Shown: positions 46,131 to 56,538, numbered from the stretch's first letter. The stretch: DNA of 64,000 nt from Struthio camelus (GCF_040807025.1 NC_090952.1:26781068-26845067); one strand, 5' to 3'. Numbers and translations: made by a program. Notes: generated from the sequence alone by a model not told the origin.

Positions 46131-46990
46131 GCTCCTGTTTTAAGTCCTAGTTGCAAAGTCCTTCAGTCCTAAAGGTGACATCAGTAACTGCTCGGTGCTT
46201 TTCTCAAAAAAACCAAAACAAAATAAAACAAAACAAAGTAAATGACGGAAACTCTGATGGAAATTGCAACGATTAGTCAAGATGGAACCAGGAAGAAAGC
46301 TTCATCAGGGCAGAGGTCTGTGTCTCTGAGGCCCCCTTACAGCCTACCTTAAACTCATGGGCCCAGATCCAGAAAGATCTTAGGTGCTTCCAGTGAGACT
46401 CAGCGCAACTGTTGGCCATCTACAGCTAAAGGCACGATCCTGAAAAACCCCTGCCCAGCCCTTGCCCAATCCCAGCGGCAATGACACGCTACAGTCACCT
46501 AAGTTTCCCAACTACAGAGGTTTATGCCCCGAATTGTCACGTTGTGATGGGACAGGACAGCCCTGCGCCCCGTGAGGAGCGGCCGCGCATCCCTCCGCGT
46601 CTCCGGGCGCGGAGGCCCGGGCTCCTCCTCGGGAAGCGCGCTTGCTGTCGAGGCCACGCTGTCAAAACCGGGCTAGGTGAGCGAGCCCCTGCTGCCCTTC
46701 CTCTGCGTGATTTGTTAGGGGCTAAACACAAAAATCACCGTGCAGAAAACAGCTCAACTCATTCTCCTCCTGCCTCAACAGATTCCCCCCCCCCCCAACA
46801 CACACACACATAGAGGCTGTGTGAGCAAAGACTGTCGCTCCCACAGCTTGCTCAAGTCACTGGCACCCGTCCCGAAAAACACCCAGCGCCACGGCAGGAA
46901 TATCCCCACCGCCGCCCTTCCCAACAGGTCCGGGGCAGGCTGGCCCGCCAGCGGGCTCCCTCCGCGCCCGCGGGGCCGCCGCGCCGCGCC

Positions 46991-47020
46991 GAGCCGAGCC
47001 GAGCCGAGCCGAGCCGAGCC
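46991..47020. repeat. (GAGCC)6 pentanucleotide repeat
   Basis: Six perfect copies of GAGCC lie in the CpG island upstream of HMGN1. Confidence 0.95.
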
Positions 47021-47132
47021 GCCCTGAGGCGGCGGCCCCGGGGGAGGCGGCGCGGGCAGGACGAGGCCCGCGGCGGCCTCCCCTGCGGCGGGCCCCAGCC
47101 CCCTGCGGCGGGCGGGAAGGTGCAGCTGCCGA

Positions 47133-47149
47133 GGCAGCCATGTTGGCGG
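47133..47149 (-). promoter_or_regulatory. YY1-type motif
   Basis: On the minus strand the sequence reads CCGCCAACATGGCTGCC, matching the AAnATGGCnGC consensus. YY1 sites of this type usually lie just downstream of a start site in the same orientation, so this one suggests leftward transcription. Confidence 0.45.
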
Positions 47150-47639
47150 GCGCAGGGCCGGGCAGGCGTCGTCCTGCCGCCTGTGGTAACTTTTCGGGGA
47201 AGTTTCTTTCCCGGCCTCTGGGGGACGGAGACGGCGGGTGGGGGGGGAAGGGGGGAGCGTGGGGAAGGAGGGAGGCTCTGCAGCTGCCGGGGCACCACCG
47301 GGCGTGCGTGGAGCCGCGTTCAGGGCGCGGGGCTCGGCCGCGTCCCCCCGCCTTTCCTCCTCCACCACCTCCCTCCCCCCCCTCCCTTCCCGCGGCGGCG
47401 GCCGCCTGCGCGTGTGGGGCGCCGGTAACGCAGGCGGGAGGGCAGCCCCGCGCCCGCCAAGGCCGGGGCGCCGTATTCACCGCGCGCTTTAGGCCGGCCG
47501 CCTTGCGCAGACAGCGTAGCGCCGCCGTCTCTCTGTGTGTGAGCGTCGCTCGCGCTACGGCCCCGGCCCCGCCCCCGCGGCCCCCGCCTCCCGTGCCGCT
47601 GCCCGCGCGCCCATTGGCCGCCGCGCCCATCACTCCGCG

Positions 47640-47886
47640 GCTGGACCCATCTCGCGCTCCCCATTCATGCAGTTTGGTTGCGTGTTGGTGTATTTTACTG
47701 TTTGCAATAAAGAGGGGGGGATTTTTTTTTGTTCAGTTTCTGCTGCAATTAACTCTTGGTCCCTTATACGTTTTTTTTTTTTTTGGCAATTTTGCAGAAC
47801 GGTTGAAACAGTTTTTTGGTGGTTACATTTATTTTTTATATATATCTATATCTATATATTTTGCAATCAACTATTAAGGTGCAACT
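47640..47886 (+). other. HMGN1: HMGN1 5' untranslated region (approximate)
   Basis: The 5' end is not fixed by sequence. If transcription starts near 47.64 kb, the leader includes an AT-rich stretch with long T runs and TATATATCTATATC just before the start codon. It would also include an upstream ATG (in ATTCATGCAG, around 47666) whose frame runs through and past the HMGN1 start out of frame. A polypyrimidine tract ending in TTTTGCAG (AG at 47796-47797) resembles a splice acceptor, so part of this may be a leader intron. Confidence 0.45.
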
Positions 47887-47901
47887 ATGCCCAAAAGAAA
47901 G
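47887..47901 (+). CDS. HMGN1: HMGN1 coding exon 1
   Basis: ATG CCC AAA AGA AAG encodes MPKRK, followed by the donor GTAAGT. The start context is GCAACTATGC, moderate by Kozak standards (pyrimidine at -3), but the MPKRK start is invariant in the family, which fixes the start. Confidence 0.96.
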
Positions 47902-50900
47902 GTAAGTAAAAAAAAAAAATTGGGGAGAGAGATGGGGAATGAAGGGGAGAGATTAAAGAAGCACTTGCAAAAATAACTGTAATTTTTGTGTATGTGTGTG
48001 TGTGCGTGTGTGTATGTAGAGTTTTTGCATTTTTAATTTTCTGTGCGTGTCCTAAAGTGGAGCTGGAACTGAAGGGAGGTGGTTAGAATGTGTGTTTGGG
48101 CTCGTCTGTGCGAGCAGGGGAGCCTGTGAGTTCACTTTGGGCTGTTTTGTTTGCAAGGAGAAGGCTGAGCAGTGTCTCCATGCTGGATTACAAACAGCCA
48201 TAGTGCTGCTGCTGCCCCTATGGAGAACACAGGCAGGCAGTGCTAGGCACGGAAGGCTCTGCTTCTCCAAGCGCTCCAAAAAGCCCAGGGCTGAACGACC
48301 AGAACCTTCCCATTAATCTTCGGGGGCATTTTAGCGCGGATTGGGCCATTCCCTGGGAGGATTTGGGTCTAAACGGTGCCTCTTTCTCCTGCGTTTGCCT
48401 TTGTTCTCCTTTTTTTTTTCTCCCACTTCTTGTCATACCAGATGGTTGTGCAATGGTAATTTGGAGCCATTAGGCGGCGCAGAATTTGAAACTGTCCTTG
48501 AAGGAAAGAGGGGAAGGGATTCACGACCATAATTAGTAACTTTGGCTCGGCTGCCGTCGCCGCCAGCTCCCTCCTCAGCCGGTTCAGAGCCGCCGGCCGA
48601 GGGGCCCGCCGCCCCCCGGGGCCGCCGGGCCGGGCCGAGGCCGCTCAGGGCGGCGGGAGCGGCGGCCGGGGCAGCCCGGCGGCGCTGCCCTCACAGGCGC
48701 GGCTCGGCGTGGCGCAGTTGCGCGGCGCCTCGCTGCGAGGGCAGGAGCGGCCCGGCCGCCCGTTGCCCGCCCCAGCTCCCCACGTGCCGAGCGGCCCGGA
48801 GCCGGGGCGGAGTGGGGGGGGTGGGGGGGGAAGCTCCGCTCCGCTCGGCGCGGCGGGGCCGGGCCGCCATCGCCAGGCCCCGGCACCGAGCGGGCCGGAG
48901 CGGCCGCCTGTGGCGGGGCGGGGCGGGGTCGGGTCCGCGCCGCCGGGGCATTGTCCTTGCGCGGGGCCGGCAACGACCTTGTTGTGGCAGGTAATTTGGC
49001 GGGAACTTTTTAAATGCGGGGACGCCTCGACGCCATGACGTCGGCCCCGGCGGCGGCCCGCGGCATTGTGGGAGTTGTAGTCCGCGAGGCGGGCCGGGGG
49101 CGGCCGGCCGGGGGCCGGGCAGGCGCCGTCCGTGTGGTCGCCGGCCCCTCTCGGGGCGGCGGGGAGAGGCGCCGGCGGCCGGAGGTGGCGAGGCGAGGCG
49201 GCGATGGCCCTCGGCCCTCGCCACGCGGCCCGGGCCCCGCCGACGCACCTGCGACGCTCGTCGCCGCTGCCCAAATTTCCACGTCCGCTAGCGCCTGAGT
49301 TTTCACGCGAGGGCACCAGAGAATGACAACGAGCTGCTCGTAATTTGGTCTCCCCCCCCCCCTTTTTTTTTTTCAGGCTCCAGCTGAAGGCGAGGCAAAG
49401 GAGGAGGTAGGATTTTGTTCCCTCATGCGGTTCACCCATCCCTCCACGACGACGCTTTGCATGAGTTACCGGGGCCCCCACACCTCACAGAGGGTCACGC
49501 CAGGCTGCGTTAGCAGGTTTAGACGCGGGCTTGGGTCTTGTGGGCCGAAGTACGAGCTGTTTGGGTGTGCGATGGCCCAACACCTTGGCCTAAAACGTGA
49601 GATACGTGTTGGAAACTTTGCTGGGCGAGCCAGCTGCTAAGCTGTCTGCAGCTTGGAGCTTTGCTGAACGGGCACGCTCTGGTTTGGAGAAGGCTCTTCT
49701 CCCGAACAGCAGCATTTCCCCTTCCAGAGCCGGAGATGCTCGCTCTGAAAGTGATGATCACTTGCAAAGTGACAGAGGTTTAACCGGCACACTACCTGGA
49801 AGTAAAACTTTTTCACCCCAGTATGGTAAAAAGAAGCCAGCCTAGAGAGAGAACTGTTGAATGAAGCTGCACTTTTAGATAGTCATCGCCATGAGGTCTG
49901 TAATTTCATAAGATGCCTAGAATTTGGGTGGGCCTTCATGAAGTAGCGTATGCGTCATGTTATTTTGTGTTACAGTTCTGAAAAAGCGCTGCTTTATATG
50001 CTCTGTGATTTTTAGTGACACCTCTTTCTTTACGCAGCCAAAGAGAAGGTCAGCTAGACTATCCGCTGTAAGTATCTTTATTTGTTTATTTAATATGACA
50101 TTGCATGTCATATGTGTTCTGGGGGACAATTATAGAGAAATTGTGGGTTTTTTGAATAGTATGTTGAGGGGCACAGTTAGAGTATTGTCCTATGTAAACA
50201 TAAAATTCCTTTGCCGTGTTCCCAAGTCTTGAGTATGAGCACATCATAGGCTTACTTCTAGATATTTCATGTGAAATAGAACATCTGTGTTAGTTACCAT
50301 ACACTCTGGATGCATGTGGCAGGTATCCAGAGTCAAGGAATACTGATTTCAAATGGATTTGTTCTCTGTAGGTCTTCTCCTTACAGATCCCTACTCACAG
50401 CTGTATAAATTATGTACTCTCTCCTTTCACTTGTAATTTGCCCGTTGATTTTGACGGCTCAGCTGGGTTGGGTAAACTGAGACCTGCAGAGTGTAAAAGT
50501 ATTTCAGGCAGTAGTTCTTCAGCCCAGAGCCACAGTGTCATATAGGCTTCATTTCACTTGGCATCCTTTTCCACAGACTGGACGTTTCGTGGACTCAGTC
50601 CTTTTTTAAGCTACCTTGGAAATGCCAAATGGATAATGGTTACAAAAATATTTCATTTTAGTGAAAGCTAAGATGTGTTCATACACAGAGTCATCTGCAA
50701 ATGTTACTATTACATTTCGTATTTGACAGAGGCTTGCGTTTCCAGCAGGCAGTGACGCTCAGGCATAATAACGAAGGGCTCTCCTACTACTACTGCTCAG
50801 CGTCTGTACCATTACCACTGAAACATGCAGGAGGAAACGCGGTTTGGGATGACAAAACATGCTGCTTTGTCTCTGACACGTTTACTCCTCATACTAGAAT

Positions 50901-53900
50901 GAAGCTTACAGCTCGAAAATATTTTTTGTTTCAGTAGTTTTCAAAAGTAACAAACACTTCTGAAACATGTGTAGTGTTCGTCTGACTCTATATTTCTCAT
51001 GTTGTTTTGTACAGAAACCTGCTCCTCCTAAGCCGGAGCCAAAGCCCAAAAAGGCAGCACCTAAGGTAAGTATTTCAGATATCTTGAAATGAAGTTATAG
51101 TCTTCTTTTTCAAGGTGTTCATAGGGGGGGGAAAAGTCCGTAACCAATCATTTTGTTTTTTCATAATTTTATTTAAAGAACTGAGATTGAATTGTGTAAG
51201 TTAAAGTGAAAGATGTAAAGGTAATTTTTTCCAATGGCTAGTGAAGGAATGTGGTAACTGATCAGATTTTAAATCAGTTGTGGTGAGACTTTACTGCTTG
51301 CCTTGCAAGGCCATTCTGTAGTTTCGTATAATGTATTGTAGGGAAAATGATGCTTTGAGTAGAGATTAGAGACTCAGTTAGAGAAGGCATTTAAAATAAT
51401 GCTTTTAGCTACAGTTTCTTACTCTATTTTTAGTCAAAGATACTGTTTTCAGTTTATCAGACTTTAATCACTGGAGATAAAGTTCTACATACGTGCTCCC
51501 TGGGGCTGGATATTTTTGGAGATGTCAAAAATGTTGACATATCTGACAGTAAAGTTAAAAAACAAACTATTTAAAGCTCCTGTGGGCTTTGGAGAGAGAA
51601 CTTGAAAGTTAAAAGGGGACAGTTCTGGAATCCATGAGGTATTTCTTTGTGTCCCCTTCCTCCCACAAACTCTCCCAGTGGTCACCGTCTGCCATGTTCT
51701 GTCAGACCTGTCTATACAAATTCAGATTGCATCAGGCATTTGCTGCTGGAAAAAACAAGCTTTCTAAATCTTTTTAGCCTGTTCCCAGCATACATTTTCC
51801 TGTATGGTTTTGGGTGGTTTTATGGGCAAAGCACAAGTGCAACAGACCGTTTACTTGCAGAAGGGAATGACTGGCTGAGAACGAGGAGCCCCTGTTTGTG
51901 CATTTAAAAGCCCTTGCGGTTGGACATGGCATCACAAACTTTTGGATCACAAAAAACTATTCTGCCTCCACGTTTTACCATATGGAGCAGCAAAAAAGTC
52001 ATGAGAGATGGGCAAGAAGGAGAACCCAGCTTTCCATTCTGGGGACCCCGCATCTCAGCTATGTAATCGCAGTGGTGTTCGGATGCAAGTTTTTCACATC
52101 TGTGTCTTAGCTGCACAGCCTAATTGCTAGAGCCCACTCCAGAGCGGTAGGGGAACCTAGGAATCCTGCTGCTCAGCATTCTTGTGGTGTAAGCTGCTGG
52201 CAAAGTGTGTATTGTATCTCCCTCTAGTGGCTGGTCCCCCTAGAAGATGGGAGCCTGCTGCTGATAGTTGCTCTTTTAGCCCAAGTGGTAGAGAGCTGGC
52301 TTGGGGATCAAAAAGTCCTGAGTTCAACCTCTGCTGATGACCCATGCAGAGGTCAGTGCAGTTGCATATGATGCACTTTGTTGGATTTTTTTTTTTTCAA
52401 GTTTGCTTTTTTTATTTTTATGGGACCATCTCAGGGATTGTGCACGAAACCTATGTTAAGAGAATTTTAAAGTTGCAAAAGTAAGCGTTCAAAAGTTAAG
52501 GACTGTAAGTAACTGTCAAAACTTAGTTCGGTCCCTTACTGCAGAAGCTGTATGATGCAGTCTCCCTCTGGGATCCTATGCTATTTAGTTCTCCTGGAAT
52601 GATGCCTTGCTCATTGCACAGCACAGGGGGGAGTGGGGCCTGGAAGGAATTTCTTCTCATGTATTTCAGGTGCTAATTTGAAGCCAGGATACGTGAGCTG
52701 CAGTTTTGGCTCCCTGAAACTCCTGTCTGATACTGGATCAATATCTGTGCAAAAGGGGATGTAATAGGAACTGTGAAGGCATCTTTAATTGTTATTTCCC
52801 CCAAATGCTTAACTTTGCAACCTTCAGGTTCTTTGAATGTTTCTTCTGTATAACAGTAGATTTCATCCTCTTAAACTTATCTGTATTGAAAAAAAACAGA
52901 GTTGGAAAAAATGAAATACTGTATAAAATGCATGACGTTATTGCTGAATTGATGTTGCCCTCTGTATGGAAAAATTGTTCTCGAAAAATTAATCAAACGG
53001 TATTGGCTTGGTGAGATCTCTCAGAACTAGGTAAGAGGAGGGAAGAAGCTTGAGAATTGAAAAATAACAGTATCTCCTTGGGTATGTTTTACCTGGGCTC
53101 ATTTGGTTTTGGAAGGAGGCTTCATCCCTTACAGAACAGCCATTAGGTTTGTCCCCAAAAGCCAGGGATTGTGCAGAACGGAGCAGAGATCCTGGAGTCC
53201 TCCCTGCCAGCTGTGTGTTGCAGGAAGCCTTCTCTCCGTTCAGTCCTCTCAGGGAAGCCACTTTCTGTCAGCTCTTCTGGAATCCTTTGTAAAGAGGGGC
53301 TCTACCAGCCAAGAGTGAGCTACAGAAAATGACAATTTTATTTCTATGAATACTTTGTTGTCTTTTTTAATGAGATGAGGGAAAAGATACCCTTCTTGAA
53401 GCAGTCCCAAGTCTTTAGAACTCCTTTATTGGTTGTGTTGGAAGAGCAAGTGACTAACACACCAGTGCTCGTCAATCTGGAGCATACCGGTGCTGCTAGA
53501 GGAACTCTTCGCAGTGGACAACTTGGGTGTGCTTGTTGAGGTTCTGTTCAGGTGACAGAGCAAGCCAGTACCATAGCAGCATCGCAACTCCGGGTCTTCA
53601 CGCTGCCGAACAGTACCAGGATAGGTACTGTTAGGTGCCAGTATTACTGTGATATCTATCTTTCCGGGCCTTTTACTTTTTTTAAGTGTTTTCATAACTT
53701 CTAGTCGTTAGGGCAACTCCATCTCCAGAGAATATGTATATAATTTAGTAACTACCTGTTATCTTTGCTTACTTGTGAGTAGTACTTGCAGATATTTATG
53801 GTTCCTTTATTGGGGCTAGGTTAACCGTGCAAGGAGGTGAGCTAGTTTGCTTAGTGCAGTCACTGGCAGCAAGAAGCAGCTCCTCAGAAGTAAAACTAAT

Positions 53901-56036
53901 GAGAGTTTTGATTGTTGCTGTAGTGGGATCAGGATTTGACCCCCACCATATAGAAAACAAAAGCTGCAGCATCAAGTTTTGTTTTGATTTAGCCTGATCA
54001 GCCATAAAAGAAACTGCACTTAAATAATAACTGCAAAGTTTCCTTTGTTATTGAAGTGATGCTGTTGAGCCCCAACTTGTGTACCATGCACATCGTTTAT
54101 TATTGTAAGGAATATTTCTGGCAGGGGAGGGGAAAGTCCTTCAGCTTTGTTACGGTATTCTAAATCGGCATTAATAGCACATCTGAAGTGTTCTGGCATT
54201 TTCACTGGTTGTACACGGTCTTTTTGTTCTGTGGTATGCCTTTCAGCAGCACAGCAGAAATACAGGCCAGTTCAACTCTGACATTTTTTAGCTCATTTAA
54301 TTGAAAGCCTATTTAAAATGGAAATGCTTTTAACCCTAGTCATGACTGCTATTATGTACTTCCTAGTAACACATTCAGGACAGAATAGAAGGGAAAGTAC
54401 TTCTCCATAGAAACTCTCATCTCATCTCTGTCAGTGGGAAGTTCAGCGAGTAGACAGACAACTTTAGAGTTGCGAATGTGCATATGCAGATGTAAAAGGT
54501 GGAAATCATATTTACCGTGTCATGGTCTGTTTTCTTAACAGAAAGAAAAGGCAGCAAATGATAAAAAGGAGGACAAAAAAGCAGCAACAAAAGGGAAGAA
54601 AGGAGCCAAAGGCAAAGATGAAACTAAACAGGAGGATGCTAAAGAAGAAAACCACTCTGAAAATGGAGATACCAAAACTAATGAGGTACTTTAGCTACAG
54701 TAAACGTGGGAGTAAACACAGATGTGTAATACATCTGCAGGAACTAATGATTGGGCCTCCTGTCAGAAGGTGGTGTGTTTCACTGCCTTCCTGTAAAGAC
54801 AGATCAGCTGCAGTATCTGCGCAGGGCAACTCTCAAAGGGAGCCTGAAAGAATAGCATTCTCCTTCAAACACATCCCTGCTATGTGGTAGAGCCCTTCCA
54901 CAGGTGGTCTGTGATATCCTAGTGTCCTTGTCTGGGTTGGCACAAGAGCAAAGCAGGATATTTGGGGAACAATAGAGCTCAGTAAGATTGCTATCCAGCC
55001 CTGAGCTGACTTTGCATATCCTCTCTGGACTGCTGGATTGCCTCTTCTGCTCAGCACGGGCTGGTACTGTGCCAGAAATCTGGTTTTAAGTTTTACACAA
55101 TTCTTTAAAACAATTCTTCGCATCAGAACAATTCAACAAAAGTTCTGCAAAATAAAACTTGGTCTTGTCTCTTCATCTACAAGCCTCTTTCTTACAGGTT
55201 CTCACTACATCAGCTACTTACCTAAGAGCTACTGTTTTCTAGGACTAGCCACAAACTTCAGTCATCTGCTTATGGCCATTTCCTAGCAGATTTCTTGCTA
55301 ATGGTAGAAGTGTAATGTTTGCTCCAGGCCCTCATTGCTGTTTTGAGCGATAGACTAGCCTGTTGCATTCTCTGTTGCTTTTGATTAAGAGTGATCTGTC
55401 CTCATGTGTTGAGTATCATTATACGTTAATGGGTAATTTTTTCTTTCATTCTTAAAACTAATTCAAAAGTTTCTCTGCTGAAAAAGTAATATGGGGCTAA
55501 GGTACTTCAAAGTATCTTTGACAGGAGCTTTGCAGTTTTGATGAGTTGACTTAAAAGCTAATACCAGATGGTCTTATAGAAAACGGAGGTGAGAACCGTT
55601 TTCCTTGAAGTTTGGACAATAGACAAGTATCACAGTTTTACATGTAGTTCTTATACATCCCTGTGACTTATGGAGATAAGGACTTCAACTTTGCCTAGCA
55701 TATGATTGGTCTGAATCTAATCTATGTTCCAAACTTCTGCCTCTTTGTTTTTTAACATTCCAGTATTAACTTGATCATCGATTAATACTCTTTTGTGTTT
55801 AATTTCAAGAATTGTCAGCCAGCATTTTGTTTTACTAGTATTTTCTATAGTAGATGTGCGTTCTTGTCTATCTACATAAAATGTTTGTCCGTGTGTGCTT
55901 ACAAACTAGTCTCTCTTTGATGACTGTTAGAATGGAATCCGATTAGAATTAGAAATAATATATCTATTCTTCCCAAACACTTTTGTAGGCACCAGCTGCT
56001 GAAGCATCTGATGATAAGGAAGCCAAGTCCGAGTAA
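47887..56036 (+). CDS. HMGN1: High mobility group nucleosome-binding protein 1 (HMG-14)
   Basis: The coding exons are join(47887-47901, 49377-49406, 50038-50067, 51015-51065, 54542-54685, 55989-56036), 105 residues plus stop. HMGN proteins bind nucleosome cores and loosen chromatin by competing with linker histone. The protein starts MPKRK, a lysine-rich nuclear localisation half. Exons 3 and 4 form the nucleosome-binding domain, with the invariant core RRSARLSA followed by KPAPPKPEPKPKKAAPK. Exon 5 is a Lys-, Glu- and Asp-rich stretch and exon 6 ends in the acidic tail APAAEASDDKEAKSE, together the regulatory, chromatin-unfolding region. The two serines of the core are known mitotic phosphorylation sites in relatives. 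Length is close to the 100 residues of human HMGN1. All splice sites are GT..AG and all junctions are phase 0. The short tail and single acidic region argue against HMGN5; HMGN2-4 differ in tail sequence. Confidence 0.97.
47988..48016. repeat. (TG)n microsatellite
   Basis: An imperfect GT repeat with one GC and two AT interruptions, in HMGN1 intron 1. Confidence 0.88.
48995..49005. promoter_or_regulatory. E2F site
   Basis: TTTGGCGGGAA is a full match to the E2F consensus, in the intron 1 CpG island. Confidence 0.6.
49036..49042. promoter_or_regulatory. CRE-like site
   Basis: TGACGTC is seven of eight bases of the palindromic CRE (followed by G instead of A). It lies 31 bp from the E2F site. 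Confidence 0.5.
49062..49081 (-). promoter_or_regulatory. ZNF143/THAP11-type element
   Basis: The minus strand reads ACTACAACTCCCACAATGCC, close to the consensus ACTACAAYTCCCAGMRTGC (one mismatch at the G of CAG). Such elements are concentrated at CpG-island promoters near transcription start sites. Confidence 0.7.
49377..49406 (+). CDS. HMGN1: HMGN1 coding exon 2
   Basis: This 30 nt exon, GCT CCA GCT GAA and onward, encodes APAEGEAKEE. The acceptor is TTTTTCAG and the donor is GTAGGA. Very short phase-0 exons of this size are the family's usual arrangement. Confidence 0.96.
49407..50037 (+). other. HMGN1: HMGN1 intron 2
   Basis: 631 bp with nothing recognised beyond its splice sites. Confidence 0.85.
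50038..50067 (+). CDS. HMGN1: HMGN1 coding exon 3 (nucleosome-binding core)
   Basis: This 30 nt exon encodes PKRRSARLSA, containing the octapeptide RRSARLSA whose arginines contact the nucleosome acidic patch in HMGN proteins. The acceptor is TACGCAG and the donor is GTAAGT. Confidence 0.97.
50068..51014 (+). other. HMGN1: HMGN1 intron 3
   Basis: 947 bp. No repeat or RNA gene recognised. Confidence 0.85.
51015..51065 (+). CDS. HMGN1: HMGN1 coding exon 4
   Basis: This 51 nt exon encodes KPAPPKPEPKPKKAAPK, the Pro/Lys-rich second half of the nucleosome-binding domain. The acceptor is TGTACAG and the donor is GTAAGT. Confidence 0.97.
52110..52390 (+). mobile_element. tRNA-derived SINE-like element
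   Basis: Internal Pol III promoter boxes are visible: box A TAGCCCAAGTGG (52271-52282) and box B GAGTTCAACCTC (about 52320-52331), with tRNA-like spacing between them. The text matches the general form of tRNA-derived SINEs of sauropsids. The anticodon and D arms do not fold well, so it is not a functional tRNA gene. A T10 run follows at about 52388. Outer edges are uncertain. Confidence 0.55.
52219..52231. promoter_or_regulatory. CTCF-like motif within the SINE
   Basis: TCCCTCTAGTGGC fits the reverse CTCF core. It lies just left of box A in the SINE-like element, in HMGN1 intron 4. Confidence 0.4.
54542..54685 (+). CDS. HMGN1: HMGN1 coding exon 5
   Basis: This 144 nt exon encodes 48 residues, starting KEKAANDKKEDKKAATKGKK and ending NGDTKTNE. 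Composition is dominated by K, E, D and A, as expected for the regulatory region. The acceptor is TTAACAG and the donor is GTACTT, a weak donor at +4 and +5. Confidence 0.95.
54686..55988 (+). other. HMGN1: HMGN1 intron 5
   Basis: 1.3 kb with nothing recognised. Confidence 0.85.
55989..56036 (+). CDS. HMGN1: HMGN1 coding exon 6 with stop
   Basis: GCA CCA GCT GCT and onward encodes APAAEASDDKEAKSE, then TAA. The acceptor is TTTTGTAG. This is the acidic C-terminus. Confidence 0.96.
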   Translation, partial: APAAEASDDKEAKSE

Positions 56037-56538
56037 TGTTAACCCTGCCCTATATCTCCATCATTTGGTATCCGTACCTCCATGCTGTATTGTTAACAGA
56101 GAGGAATATTTTTATCAACTATTTTATAAATGCAGGTTTTTTTAGCATGAATTTAATTATGGAACATCTTCATCTCGGTTACTTGGGAATTAAATCCCTA
56201 ACAAACAAAACAAAACAAAAAAAAATCATTGTTTTTAAATTTTGTGATTGTAATAGTTTGTATGGTACATGGAAAGAATAAGTGGTGGTAGCTTTTGACT
56301 TCTGTCAGTGTGTCCCTTTTTGTGTAAGTCATGCTTACAGACTTCAGATTTTAATTTTACCCTTGTATGTGTTGTATGGTTTCTTAAAGTGGGGAGGTCT
56401 CAAAACAAATAACTGTGTTAAACATTCCAGTGGTTCTGTGGGTTGCTTTTATAAAGAAGGTGAGATATTTTCATGAAAAACCTAAGAGCTGGAAATCTGT
56501 TGTTTCCCAAATGTAATTTTATTTTGTCAGTTTTGAAA

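Larger units (their letters stand above)
33300..46540. other. Intergenic region between SH3BGR and HMGN1
   Basis: About 13 kb of mostly AT-rich DNA between two divergent CpG-island promoters. I looked for GET1 (membrane protein with a coiled coil) and LCA5L, which lie here in human, and found no matching segment in any frame. Recognised contents are two CR1 remnants, a polypyrimidine tract, a T18 run and a CTCF-like motif. The rest shows nothing I can name. Confidence 0.65.
46550..47660. promoter_or_regulatory. HMGN1: CpG island upstream of and at the HMGN1 5' end
   Basis: Dense CpG sequence in two blocks (46.55-46.69 and 46.88-47.66 kb) leading into HMGN1. It contains a GC box (CCCCGCCCCCG, 47567-47577), an inverted CCAAT box (ATTGG, 47613-47617) and, 0.75 kb upstream of the start codon, a YY1-type site on the minus strand (CAACATGGCTGCC, around 47134-47146). 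The GC box and CCAAT box fit HMGN1 initiation at about 47.63-47.70 kb. The YY1 site fits a separate, leftward start. Confidence 0.75.
48540..49320. promoter_or_regulatory. Second CpG island, inside HMGN1 intron 1
   Basis: Very CpG-rich DNA separated from the first island by about 0.9 kb of ordinary sequence. It carries an E-box (CACGTG, 48781-48786), an E2F site, a CRE-like TGACGTC and a ZNF143-type element within 90 bp around 49.0 kb. This combination is typical of an active housekeeping promoter. It could drive an alternative HMGN1 first exon or a leftward transcript. Confidence 0.65.
47902..49376 (+). other. HMGN1: HMGN1 intron 1
   Basis: 1.5 kb. It holds a (TG)n microsatellite and a second CpG island (48.54-49.32 kb), and ends in a long C/T tract before TTTCAG. 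No coding exon was recognised in it. Confidence 0.85.
51066..54541 (+). other. HMGN1: HMGN1 intron 4
   Basis: 3.5 kb, the largest HMGN1 intron. It contains a tRNA-like SINE with a CTCF-like motif at 52.1-52.4 kb. Otherwise nothing was recognised. Confidence 0.85.

Noticed and set aside
46857-47633. 258-codon minus-strand open frame at the HMGN1 CpG island
   Set aside because: Low-complexity Gly, Ala, Arg and Pro content from CpG-island DNA. It has no domain and no membrane segment as expected for GET1.
48645-49481. 278-codon minus-strand open frame in the second CpG island
   Set aside because: Same GC-driven openness on both strands, with no recognisable motif.
52265-52335. Functional tRNA gene
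   Set aside because: Box A and box B are present, but the acceptor, D and anticodon stems do not pair properly. A SINE-like remnant explains it better.
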